DNA of 35,369 bases from an uncultured Clostridium sp. (GTDB lineage: Bacteria > Bacillota > Clostridia > TANB77 > CAG-508). Positions 27,841-35,369 of this stretch are shown one piece after another. Location of the stretch: the NCBI GenBank assembly GCA_900553405.1, contig USDF01000012.1:1-35369 (forward strand). Reading direction: 5' to 3'. Position numbers and translations under genes: made by a program. The notes below the pieces were generated by a model. The model saw nothing but the letters and a program-made list of their open reading frames with translations, was not told where the DNA came from and did not search any database. Each line of letters opens with the position of its first letter. Position 1 is the stretch's first letter.

Positions 27841-29700
27841 TTAGAATCCTGTTCTTGGTAATGTAGGTTTTGGTGGTTCTTTAGATTTATTTGTAATTGT
27901 TATTTCTGATATTTCTCCATCTTTTTCTATTTGAACTATATGTTCTTCTTCATTTAGTATATAATTTTTGTTTGTTTTAGTTTCTTTTAATATATATTTT
28001 CCTAGTTCTAATTCTTCTGTAAGAATAATTCCTTCTTTGTCTGTTACATATGTACCTACTAATTCACCATTTTCTCTTTTTAATTCAAAAACTACATCTT
28101 TTAATGGCGTGCCTTTTAAATCTCCATTTATTTTATTGTCATCTTCACTTACTTTTATTATTTTTATTTGACCTTTTTGTTTTTCGTTTTCTATTTTTAT
28201 TATTGTAGTTTCATTCCATTTTATTTCTATTTCTTTTTCTTCTGTTGGTTTATAACCTTCTTTTGTTTCTTTTTCTTTTATAGTATAGGCACCTATTGGT
28301 AAATCATTTATATTTACTTCTCCCTTTTCATCTGTAACTACTTCTTTTACTAATTTTCCATTTTTATCATATATTTCGAATTTTACATCTTCTAGTAAAA
28401 TCTCGTTATTATCTTTGTCTACTTTTATAATTCTAAGATTACCTTTTTTTAATTCATTTTCGAATTCTACAGTTGTTTTTTCTCCCCACTTTAAAGTAAC
28501 TTCTTTTTCCTCTTTACTTAATACATAATTTGCTGGTACTTCTATTTCTTTAATTATTACATTTTGTGGTTCTAATCCCTCTAATTTTGCAATACCTTTT
28601 TCATTTGTTGTAACTTTTCCCAGTACATCACCATTTTTATTTTTTATTTTAAATGTAACATTTGCAATTGGCTCTTTTGTTTCTTGATCTATTTTTAATA
28701 TTTCTAAGTTACATTTATTAGATTTAATTTTTAAACTTGTATTTGTACTTGCTTTTTCATAGCCTGATGTATATGTGGCATAACTTTGTGCATCTTCTAT
28801 TTTACTTTTACAGAAAAACACTGGATTTGTTTTCACATAAGCATTTTTTATATTGATTCTTCCATCAATATCCTTTTGTATTTTATTTATTGGAATTGCT
28901 ACTTTGAAATAATTTTCTGATAAAATATTTTTTTCTTTATTTTTTGAATCTAATATTTTTGTTCCACTAGGGAAATCTTTGATTTCAACCTCATAAGATT
29001 TTAAATTTTTATTTCCTGTTACTTTGTAATTTTGAACATAATATAATGTATTTCCTATTTTTTCTTTTTTATATTCACCTTGTGCAGAAATACTTACTCT
29101 TGGAGTTTCATATACTTCTTTTCCATTTATTCCATATTCATAAAGTTTTTGTGAAACCTCTAGAACTTTTGCTCCTCTTCTTCTAATTTCTTCTACACTA
29201 TTTCCATCTACACTTCTGTCTCCTAATACATATTTATCTTTTGGAGCTATTCCTTCTACTAAACTATGAAGTGCAATTTTCGTAGCGCTATAGAAATCAT
29301 CATCACATTCTAAGTTCCATTCCTTATATGTAGAACCCATATATCCTTTATTTAATACTCTCCATATTTTATTGTCTTTTTCTTTACTTATTGTTGTTTC
29401 ATATGAGTCATAACCTGTTCCAACGCCTTGTTTTGCAGGTTCTACACAAAATGCCGGATATCTTACTCCTTCTTTTTCATCTGTATAGTACACATACCAT
29501 ACAATTTTATAACTCCATTTTTGATAATCTTCCATCCAATATTCTACCAAAGAATCACATTCATGATCTCCTTCAAGTTCTATGGTATCTCCTTCTTTTA
29601 TACTTGCTTGTACAGTACTAAACATATTTCCTGTAATTTGTAATATTTGTATAATTAGTAATAGTATTATTAATACTTTTTTTGTTATTTTATTTTTCAT
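27841..29700 (-). CDS. Secreted CnaB surface protein with degenerate thioester domain, ends at LPRTGF
   Basis: 619 residues: signal peptide (1-33), a thioester-type adhesin domain (about 35-180, with YPAFCVEP), a linker domain (about 190-325), three CnaB/SpaA beta-sandwich repeats starting near 328, 420 and 508 (each begins with LEILKID / LRIIKVD / IKIIKVS), a short Pro-rich piece and the sorting motif LPRTGF. In thioester domains the Cys links to a Gln in an (A/T)TQxAIW helix; here the helix reads DFYSATKIALHSLVEG without Gln. After LPRTGF the stop follows at once: no membrane helix or basic tail. AAAGGAAAAGAT precedes the ATG. CnaB repeats may form Lys-Asn bonds. Likely role: adhesion or pilin-like, but anchoring is doubtful. 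Confidence 0.9.
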   Translation of the reverse strand: MKNKITKKVLIILLLIIQILQITGNMFSTVQASIKEGDTIELEGDHECDSLVEYWMEDYQKWSYKIVWYVYYTDEKEGVRYPAFCVEPAKQGVGTGYDSYETTISKEKDNKIWRVLNKGYMGSTYKEWNLECDDDFYSATKIALHSLVEGIAPKDKYVLGDRSVDGNSVEEIRRRGAKVLEVSQKLYEYGINGKEVYETPRVSISAQGEYKKEKIGNTLYYVQNYKVTGNKNLKSYEVEIKDFPSGTKILDSKNKEKNILSENYFKVAIPINKIQKDIDGRINIKNAYVKTNPVFFCKSKIEDAQSYATYTSGYEKASTNTSLKIKSNKCNLEILKIDQETKEPIANVTFKIKNKNGDVLGKVTTNEKGIAKLEGLEPQNVIIKEIEVPANYVLSKEEKEVTLKWGEKTTVEFENELKKGNLRIIKVDKDNNEILLEDVKFEIYDKNGKLVKEVVTDEKGEVNINDLPIGAYTIKEKETKEGYKPTEEKEIEIKWNETTIIKIENEKQKGQIKIIKVSEDDNKINGDLKGTPLKDVVFELKRENGELVGTYVTDKEGIILTEELELGKYILKETKTNKNYILNEEEHIVQIEKDGEISEITITNKSKEPPKPTLPRTGF

Positions 29701-29736
29701 ATCTTTTCCTTTCTTTTATAATTTGCTTTTATTAAA

Positions 29737-29764
29737 ATTATAGGTAGGAAAATTTGGCAAACAA
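29737..29764 (-). promoter_or_regulatory. Predicted promoter of the CnaB surface protein
   Basis: Minus strand TTGTTT (29759-29764), 16-base spacer and consensus TATAAT (29737-29742). Confidence 0.6.
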
Positions 29765-29822
29765 AATTTAATTTCTACTACATTTGTTTTCTGTAATAAC
29801 TTATATAATATTCCTAGAATAC

Positions 29823-29866
29823 AAAAAAGAGACTAAATAAACGTTATAAACGTTATATTTAGCCCC
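29823..29866 (-). terminator. Terminator of rpsF-ssb-rpsR
   Basis: On the minus strand GGGGCTAAAT pairs with ATTTAGTCTC (two G-U pairs) around an 18-base loop containing two copies of AACGTTTAT-like sequence, followed by six T. Confidence 0.75.
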
Positions 29867-29895
29867 TATTTTATTTTTATGTATAAACCATTATA

Positions 29896-30177
29896 TTATT
29901 CTTGTGTAAATGGTAATACAGCAATTTGTCTTGCTCTTTTTACTGCTAAAGTAATATCTCTTTGATGTTTTGCGCAAGCTCCTGTTGCTCTTCTTGGTAA
30001 TATTTTACCTTTATCATTGATGAATTTTTTTAATTGATCTGCGTTTTTATAATCTAAAACAAGATTCTTGTCTGCACATAAAGGACAAACTTTTTTTCTT
30101 ATTTTTCTAAATCTTGGATTAAAATCTTCATCCATGTTGCTGTTTCTATTGTTTCTTTTTTGTTTTTTGTCTGCCAT
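29896..30177 (-). CDS. rpsR: 30S ribosomal protein S18
   Basis: S18 binds the 30S platform together with S6. The 93 residues show CPLCADK (a Cys pair that can bind zinc), LVLDYKNADQLKKFINDKGKILPRR and TGACAKHQRDITLAVKRARQIAVLPF, all typical. The N-terminal 30 residues are a basic and acidic extension. A GGGGGAAATTGCA site precedes the ATG. Last gene of the conserved rpsF-ssb-rpsR operon. Confidence 0.99.
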   Translation of the reverse strand: MADKKQKRNNRNSNMDEDFNPRFRKIRKKVCPLCADKNLVLDYKNADQLKKFINDKGKILPRRATGACAKHQRDITLAVKRARQIAVLPFTQE

Positions 30178-30218
30178 TGCAATTTCCCCCTATCTTATAA
30201 TTTTATCGTTTCTCTTAC

Positions 30219-30644
30219 TTAAAATGGTAAATCGTCTCCTGAAGAAACTTCAAAATCTGAACTTCCAGCTGATTCTGGCATAGCACCAAAAGTAGCATCA
30301 AAGTTTGCACTTGAATCTCCATCTCTTTTACTATCTGCAAAATATGCTTCTTCTGCAACAACTTCTGTAATATAGTGTTTTTGACCTTGGTCATCATCCC
30401 ATGTTCTTGTTTGAATTCTTCCAATTATTCCAACTTGTTGACCTTTTTTGAAATATTTGCTACAGAATTCTCCAAGTTTGCTCCATGCTACTATATTAAT
30501 AAAGTCTGCTTGTCTTTCTTCGCCTTGTCTTGTAAATCTTCTATTAACTGCTAAGCTAAAAGAAGCTACTAAAGTATTATTAGATTGTGTATATCTAACT
30601 TCAGGATCTCTTGTTAATCTTCCCATTAAAATTACTTTGTTCAT
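30219..30644 (-). CDS. ssb: Single-stranded DNA-binding protein
   Basis: SSB coats single-stranded DNA in replication and repair. The 141 residues contain the OB fold (MNKVILMGRLTRDPEVRY through about 105, with FINIVAWSKLGEFCSKYFKKG) and a flexible Ser/Asp-rich tail ending DDLPF, the tip that recruits partner proteins. AAAGGATAAGGTAAAAAAT precedes the ATG. It lies between rpsF and rpsR, the usual order in Firmicutes. Confidence 0.98.
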   Translation of the reverse strand: MNKVILMGRLTRDPEVRYTQSNNTLVASFSLAVNRRFTRQGEERQADFINIVAWSKLGEFCSKYFKKGQQVGIIGRIQTRTWDDDQGQKHYITEVVAEEAYFADSKRDGDSSANFDATFGAMPESAGSSDFEVSSGDDLPF

Positions 30645-30681
30645 ATTTTTTACCTTATCCTTTCTTTTAAAGGCTTTCTTA

Positions 30682-30966
30682 CTATTCTTCTACTTTTACT
30701 GTCATGAATTTGATTATTTCGTCTGTAATTCTATAAATTCTTTCAAGTTCAGAAATTAGGCTTGGGTTTGCTTCGAAATAAAATACTACATAGAAACCTT
30801 CAGTGTTTTTTTGTATTTCATATGCTAATTTTTTTCTTCCTAATTCGTCTGCTTTTTCTAATTTTCCATCAGTATTAATCAAATCTGTAAATTTTTGAAC
30901 AAGACTTTTAATTCCTTCTTCATCTACACTTGGATTAATAATGATAACACTCTCGTATTTATTCAT
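30682..30966 (-). CDS. rpsF: 30S ribosomal protein S6
   Basis: S6 pairs with S18 on the 30S platform. The 94 residues match the family: NKYESVIIINPSVDEEGI, ELGRKKLAYEIQKNTEGFYVVFYFEA and a C-terminal YRITDEIIKFMTVKVEE. AAGGGAGGTGAAAAAT is a near-perfect ribosome binding site. First gene of the operon, about 85 bases behind its promoter. Confidence 0.99.
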   Translation of the reverse strand: MNKYESVIIINPSVDEEGIKSLVQKFTDLINTDGKLEKADELGRKKLAYEIQKNTEGFYVVFYFEANPSLISELERIYRITDEIIKFMTVKVEE

Positions 30967-31051
30967 TATTTTTCACCTCCCTTTGGATTGATAACCTACA
31001 TTAATGTAAGTAAGGATGTAAAAATTTATATCTCATTTTTACAACATTAGT

Positions 31052-31080
31052 ATTTTACCACACTTTTAAGCATATCGCAA
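31052..31080 (-). promoter_or_regulatory. Promoter of rpsF-ssb-rpsR
   Basis: Minus strand TTGCGA (31075-31080), 17-base spacer ending in GTGTGG, and TAAAAT (31052-31057). The leader that follows (30967-31045) holds a small hairpin TACATTAATGTA (30993-31004). S6-S18 leader control is known in other bacteria, but its motif was not clearly seen. Confidence 0.7.
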
Positions 31081-31100
31081 GTGTTTTAGCAATTTTTACA

Positions 31101-32843
31101 TTAATTATTTACTTGTCTTGTATAATATACCATTCCGTATCCAAAATTTAATTTGCAATATTCTCCTATAAATTCTGGTTCATCCCAACTTAATTCGTAA
31201 GTAGGCTCTAATATTATTTTTCCTTCCTTATTAATAACTCCCCATTTATTATCTTTTCTAATTCCTGCAAAACCTTGAGTATTTAACTCTGTTGCTGAAT
31301 CATAAATAGGTTCTATTATTACGTTTTCCTCTTTGTCTTTATATCCCCATTTTCCGTTTTCTGAAAAAGCAAATAAATTTGAGTTCGTAAATATATTTTT
31401 TGCTTGTATTTTATTAGCATTTTTATCGAAATATTCTCTTTGTGTTTGTGACTCTAATTTGACATACTCTTTTTCTATTGTTAATTTAGCATTTTTCATT
31501 TGTGCTACTTTTTCCATGTTGTCGTTATATAATTCTATTGTGTATGGTTCTGTTATTATTGCTTGTATCATATTTTTGTTTTCAATCTTCTGTATTACAC
31601 TATAGTTAGAAATAATTTGTTTTTTAGTATTTGCATCATATACTGATGTTTTTCCGTTTTCATTTATAATATAATAGTCTTTAAATATATGCTCTATATA
31701 TGAATATTCGTTATTTAATATGTTATTTCCGTTTTCGTCTATAATTCCAAACTTGTCTTCTTCATTCATAGTAATACGATATTTAGAATTTTCTTCACTA
31801 TATATTATTTTATATTTTTGTTCTTCTTGCTTATTTCCTTTTTCATCAAAGAAATATTTTTCTTGATTTTTTTCTGCATATATACTCTTATTAGATATTA
31901 TGATATTATCATATTCTGGCTTTAAAATTTCTTTTCCTTCTTTATTGTACACTCCTTGTTTTGAGCTTTTTTGTACAATAAATAATTCGTTTTCTTTGTT
32001 ATATTCGATTTCTTCATAAATATGTTTTAATATTTGTTTTTTGCTGTTATATATTCCTGCTTGTCCATTCTTAAAAGCTAATATATAAACTTCATCTTCA
32101 ATTTCTGTCACACGTTCTATTTCATTATATTCTTCTTTTAAAATTTGACTTCCTTTTGAATTTATATAACCATATTTATATCCATCTGTTGTTTTATTTC
32201 CAACAATAAAACCTGCTTTTTGATATTTCGTATTTTCATCATAATATCCATCTGCTGTGATAGAATCATATTTTATTTCTACCATTTGTTTGCCTCTTAT
32301 ATTGATGACTCCATATTTATCTTCTTTTTTTACTAACAAGCAACCTTCTTTATATAATAAACTTTCTATTGAATCATATATTGCATTTGTTATTTTCTTG
32401 CCTTTAAAATCTATAATTCCATATTTATTATTTTCTTTGTACATTAATACACTTTTTTCATAAGGTACTTCTGTTGTTGCATCTTTAAAAATAAGAGGTT
32501 CCACCTTTTCATATTTAGTTAATATTTTCTCATTTTTTGAATTTATTATTTCTGTTTTGTATTCCTCTTGAGAATTGTAGTTAGTATAACCAACAAAAAC
32601 GTCTTTTGATGGATTAGGTATTACTAGCATCTCATATTTAGGATCTACTACTATTTTTCCTTCTGAATCTATTACACCATACTTTTCATCTTCATATAAT
32701 ATGAAATATGAATATTGATCTATACTTTCTATTTTGTAGCTTTTATCTATATATTTGTTATATATAAATATTCCTCCTAATATAAGTATTAAAAGTATTG
32801 CTATTATTACTATAATTAAAATCATTTTTTTACTATTTTTCAT
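31101..32843 (-). CDS. Membrane-anchored WG-repeat protein
   Basis: 580 residues from ATG 32843 (GGAGGAAATA directly upstream; an ATG four codons earlier with a weaker site is possible). One N-terminal hydrophobic helix (about 8-30) anchors an outside or cytosolic-facing domain of WG repeats: units such as KYGVIDSEGKIVVDPKYE, KYGIIDFKGKKITNAIYDSI, KYGVINIRGKQMVEIKYDSI and KWGVINKEGKIILEPTYE recur about ten times with degenerate copies between. WG repeats form beta-propeller-like or solenoid binding surfaces of unknown target. It lies 25 bases after the CNNM-type gene and is probably co-transcribed with it. Confidence 0.88.
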   Translation of the reverse strand: MKNSKKMILIIVIIAILLILILGGIFIYNKYIDKSYKIESIDQYSYFILYEDEKYGVIDSEGKIVVDPKYEMLVIPNPSKDVFVGYTNYNSQEEYKTEIINSKNEKILTKYEKVEPLIFKDATTEVPYEKSVLMYKENNKYGIIDFKGKKITNAIYDSIESLLYKEGCLLVKKEDKYGVINIRGKQMVEIKYDSITADGYYDENTKYQKAGFIVGNKTTDGYKYGYINSKGSQILKEEYNEIERVTEIEDEVYILAFKNGQAGIYNSKKQILKHIYEEIEYNKENELFIVQKSSKQGVYNKEGKEILKPEYDNIIISNKSIYAEKNQEKYFFDEKGNKQEEQKYKIIYSEENSKYRITMNEEDKFGIIDENGNNILNNEYSYIEHIFKDYYIINENGKTSVYDANTKKQIISNYSVIQKIENKNMIQAIITEPYTIELYNDNMEKVAQMKNAKLTIEKEYVKLESQTQREYFDKNANKIQAKNIFTNSNLFAFSENGKWGYKDKEENVIIEPIYDSATELNTQGFAGIRKDNKWGVINKEGKIILEPTYELSWDEPEFIGEYCKLNFGYGMVYYTRQVNN

Positions 32844-32868
32844 TATTTCCTCCATCTTTTCCTTCGTT

Positions 32869-34155
32869 TTATATTTTACAAGCTTTAACTAATACAATTC
32901 TTTTATCTTCGGATTTTTCAATTTTATAATTAACTTGTTTTGTTTCTATGATAGGGGTTTCGTTATCTTTTGGCAATCTTCCTAACAAGTCTATTAAATA
33001 TCCTGATAAAGTTTCATAATCTCCTTCTGGTAAATCAATTTTTAGTATTTTCTTTAAGTCGTTTATAGATACACTTCCATTGATTAAAAATGTATTGTCA
33101 TCTATCTTTGTATAGTCATTTTCAAAGTCATCATATTCGTCAAAAATGTTTCCTACAATTTCTTCTAATAAATCTTCCATAGTTACTATACCTGCTGTTC
33201 CGCCATATTCATCAACTACTATTGCCATTTGCATTTTATTTTTTTGCAGATTTTTAAATAGTTCATTAATTGGCTTGTTTTCAGAGACAAAATAAGCTTC
33301 TCTCATGATATTCTTTATTTTTATAGCTTTTTTTCCATGTAAATATTTTAATAAATCTTTTACAAATAATATTCCTTTTATATTATCTATAGTCTCTTCA
33401 TACACTGGAATTCTGCTATATTTATAATCATCTAGTTCTTTTATAATATCATTTATTTCAGAGTCTATTTCAATTGCATACACATCTGTTCTATGAGTCA
33501 TTACCTCAGATACTGTAATATCATTAAATTCAAATATGTTGTGAATCATTTCTTTTTCTTCTTGTTGTATTGTTCCTTTTTCTTCACCCTCATCAATCAT
33601 CATTTTTATTTCTTCTTCTGTTACAACTTCTTCTTCATTTTCAGATATTCCAAATAATTTTGAAATGAAATTTGTAACAGCACTTAGAACCTTTACAAAT
33701 GGTAAAGTGATAACAGAAAGGAATCTAATTACACCTATACTTGAAAATGCTATTTTTTCGTAATATTTCATTGCTAACCTTTTAGGTACTAATTCCCCAA
33801 ACACTAGAGTAAAAAATGATAGTATTATTGTTATTAAAACAATAGAAATTCCTTTAAATACTTGAATTGATATCATAGGAAATATTTTATATAATGCTGG
33901 GGCTAAAATATCAGCAAATGCATCTGATGCAAAAGCACTTGATAAAAAGCCTGCTAAAGTAATTCCAATTTGGATAGTTGCTAAAAATTCGCTTGGATTT
34001 TTTAACATTTTTTGTATTTGTTTAGCCTTTTTATTTCCTTCTTTTGCTTGTTTTTCTATTTTTGTATCATTAAGGGATATAAACGCTATTTCTGAAGCTG
34101 CAAAGTAGGCATTTAATAATATTAAGACTACTAATATAACAATTTGAGTTATCAT
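32869..34155 (-). CDS. CNNM/CorC-HlyC family transporter-like protein
   Basis: 428 residues in the order DUF21/CNNM membrane domain (about 1-190; four helices, with FAASEIAFISLNDTKIEK and FGELVPKRLAMKYYEKIA), two CBS domains (about 205-330; VMTHRTDVYAIEID and IVVDEYGGTAGIVTMEDLLEEIVGNIFDE) and a C-terminal CorC_HlyC domain (about 345-425). The family is linked to magnesium or cobalt efflux and, by old naming, to hemolysins. The acidic linker GISENEEEVVTEEEIKMM is typical. The ribosome binding site before ATG 34155 is weak (GAGTGAACG). It is probably followed in the same transcript by the WG-repeat gene. Confidence 0.93.
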   Translation of the reverse strand: MITQIVILVVLILLNAYFAASEIAFISLNDTKIEKQAKEGNKKAKQIQKMLKNPSEFLATIQIGITLAGFLSSAFASDAFADILAPALYKIFPMISIQVFKGISIVLITIILSFFTLVFGELVPKRLAMKYYEKIAFSSIGVIRFLSVITLPFVKVLSAVTNFISKLFGISENEEEVVTEEEIKMMIDEGEEKGTIQQEEKEMIHNIFEFNDITVSEVMTHRTDVYAIEIDSEINDIIKELDDYKYSRIPVYEETIDNIKGILFVKDLLKYLHGKKAIKIKNIMREAYFVSENKPINELFKNLQKNKMQMAIVVDEYGGTAGIVTMEDLLEEIVGNIFDEYDDFENDYTKIDDNTFLINGSVSINDLKKILKIDLPEGDYETLSGYLIDLLGRLPKDNETPIIETKQVNYKIEKSEDKRIVLVKACKI

Positions 34156-34333
34156 ATTTTTCGTTCACTCTTTCTTCTCTTTTTGTTATATTTATTCCCT
34201 TTTTTTGATGCTTTTATTATATATTTATTATATTTCCTATGTCAATTATTTTTCTTTTTTGTTTATAAAATTTTCAATAATTTCTTATACTCATTCCTCC
34301 TTATAAATATTTTTCCGTATTTCAATTTAACCT

Positions 34334-34924
34334 TTATATTTCTACTGCCTGAATACAAGTTCTATATTCAGGCATGTCTTCTAAGCAAGTAATAAGTGTT
34401 AATGTATTTTCATTTGTATTTTCTAGACAGCTAAAATCTGTTTCTTTAATTTTTTTATTTTCAATAACTTTATAATTTCTACTATTGCTTTCTGTTTTAT
34501 ACACAATTACGTCACCTTCTTCAAGATTCTTTATTTCTTTGAAAAAGTTATATTTATATCCTCTATTATGAGCTGCAAGAACAACATTTCCGTCCCATTT
34601 ACTTGTTGTTTGAAAATGCCCCACACCTCTTCTTAAAACTTCCTTACTTGTCCCTTCTATGATAGGTGCATCTAAATTAATTTTAGAAATAAGTATTCTC
34701 CATTCATTTTCCTTATATTGGTTCGTAATAATTTCATTTTCTTCTATATTTTCTACTTCTTTTTCTTGGTTATATGACACCTGACTTGTTTTTGTGTCAT
34801 TATTAGAGTTATTATCCTTTTTTTGATTTTTAAAAAATTGATTATGAACAAATTTTATAGATACAAATATTATAATTGTAAGTATTATGCAAATAGCTAT
34901 CCTATTTCTTTTGCTATAAAACAT
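34334..34924 (-). CDS. Sortase
   Basis: Membrane-bound cysteine transpeptidase that joins LPxTG-type proteins to the cell wall or to pilin subunits. Of 196 residues, 9-24 form the N-terminal membrane helix, followed by a polar linker rich in Asn/Lys/Glu (about 30-75) and the sortase beta barrel. The catalytic triad is visible: His119 in LAAHNRG, Cys180 in LTLITC and Arg188 in PEYRTC. The signature resembles class D/E-like small sortases, but the class is not certain. GGAGG lies 12 bases before the ATG, which is rather far. A possible substrate, with LPRTGF, is encoded at 27841-29700; no substrate is adjacent. Confidence 0.9.
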   Translation of the reverse strand: MFYSKRNRIAICIILTIIIFVSIKFVHNQFFKNQKKDNNSNNDTKTSQVSYNQEKEVENIEENEIITNQYKENEWRILISKINLDAPIIEGTSKEVLRRGVGHFQTTSKWDGNVVLAAHNRGYKYNFFKEIKNLEEGDVIVYKTESNSRNYKVIENKKIKETDFSCLENTNENTLTLITCLEDMPEYRTCIQAVEI

Positions 34925-35155
34925 ACATAAATTCGGCCTCCTTTTATGTTTTTCTCTCTATTTTATTCTTCTGTTTTTCTAATTTCCTTTGTTTGTTATA
35001 ACTTCTTTTGATTACAAATTTCTAATCTTTTGTATGATTATATATTTTTTCTTCTGTTTAATTTGGATTTTTGTTTATGCGTATTTTTTCTTACACAAAA
35101 ACTAGCGATTTTTAACTTTTTTGAAAGTAAATTTTTTGAATTAAAACTGCAATTT
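34925..35155. other. Upstream region of sortase, nothing clear
   Basis: AT-rich, with no convincing promoter pair, hairpin or coding frame found by eye. Confidence 0.4.
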
Positions 35156-35320
35156 TTAATCTAGATTTATGTTACCATATTTTTCCATGTTTGTAAAGAA
35201 CTTTTCATCGTGCTTTTTCTTTGTTTTTCGACAATTGCTTAGTGTAATAGACTTTTTATAGGCATTTTCTATTGTATTCTTTGCATTGTTTTTCCAAAAT
35301 TTTATAATTATAACATAAAA
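35156..35320 (-). pseudogene. Possible gene remnant next to repeat
   Basis: A minus-strand frame runs about 55 codons from the palindromic repeat to TAA at 35156-35158, with coding-like composition (FWKNNAKNTIENAYKKS, CRKTKKKHDEKFFTNMEKYG). It has no start codon near its beginning and enters the repeat sequence upstream. It may be the tail of a gene cut by the repeat, or chance. Family not recognised. Confidence 0.25.
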
Positions 35321-35322
35321 GA

Positions 35323-35369
35323 GCGAGCCTAAGATTTTCTATCAAATGCAAATTTTAAGAAAATCTAAG
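35323..35369. repeat. 53-nt palindromic element, copy 2, cut by window end
   Basis: It matches 1938-1984 at 45 of 47 positions: one change in the loop (C for T) and one near the end of the right arm. The left arm is identical (GCGAGCCTAAGATTTTCT). The end of the element lies outside the window. Confidence 0.85.

Noticed and set aside
30967..31051. S6-S18 leader motif before rpsF
   Set aside because: The small hairpin TACATTAATGTA is present, but the characteristic CCG-containing bulge was not found, so no ncRNA call was made.

Overview
The window reads as chromosomal DNA of a low-GC, Gram-positive, anaerobic endospore former, most likely an unplaced gut-type member of the Clostridia. The evidence is very AT-rich DNA with strong AGGAGG-type ribosome binding sites, sporulation genes (spoVAC-spoVAD-spoVAE, spoIIID, a CotF-like coat pair), pyruvate formate-lyase with its activase, and surface proteins with prepilin-like, CnaB and sortase features. 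No rRNA, tRNA, CRISPR array, transposase or intact phage was seen.

Layout. 1-1153: 5' part of a prepilin-like surface protein gene (minus strand, cut by the window edge) and a possible gene remnant. 1154-5176: deoD convergent with greA, then an unrecognised 306-residue protein and an anchored GH18 hydrolase. 5445-7629: dodecin followed by spoVAC, spoVAD and spoVAE. 7703-10860: two paralogous HAD nucleotidases flanking infC-rpmI-rplT (with an L20-type leader and an apparent AUC start codon) and spoIIID. 11167-14506: an asymmetric heterodimeric ABC exporter. 14721-15149: two small CotF-like coat genes. 15200-20504: the most accessory-looking stretch. It holds trmL bracketed by GC-rich palindromes, a radical SAM / DUF4130 DNA-metabolism pair with an N-terminal frameshift, an orphan 318-residue protein whose promoter is wrapped in two inverted repeats, and two tandem XRE regulators with matching upstream elements. 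20681-24615: pflB and pflA, split by a small Cys-rich gene and an ORF6N pseudogene. 24654-29700: a small acetyltransferase-like protein, an ArsP_2-type metal exporter, a patatin, a DUF4160-DUF2442 pair, and a CnaB surface protein that ends at its LPRTGF motif. 29896-30966: rpsF-ssb-rpsR. 31101-34924: WG-repeat protein, CNNM/HlyC-type protein and a sortase.

How the genes work together. DPA uptake (SpoVA), mother-cell regulation (SpoIIID) and coat proteins show sporulation. PflB/PflA show anaerobic pyruvate metabolism. The sortase and the LPRTGF protein suggest surface display, although the substrate lacks its usual membrane anchor. Promoters were read by eye as sigma-A-like hexamers with 16-18 bp spacers, and all are predictions.

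Dispersed inverted repeats are a theme: a 53-nt palindrome near both ends of the window, a CCAAAAG...CTTTTGG family between genes, and GC-rich palindromes around trmL. The best candidates for something undescribed are the radical SAM/DUF4130 pair, the orphan gene at 18367 with its double-dyad promoter, the 40-bp copy of the spoIIID promoter/ribosome-binding region, and the surface protein with a degenerate thioester domain and no membrane anchor.
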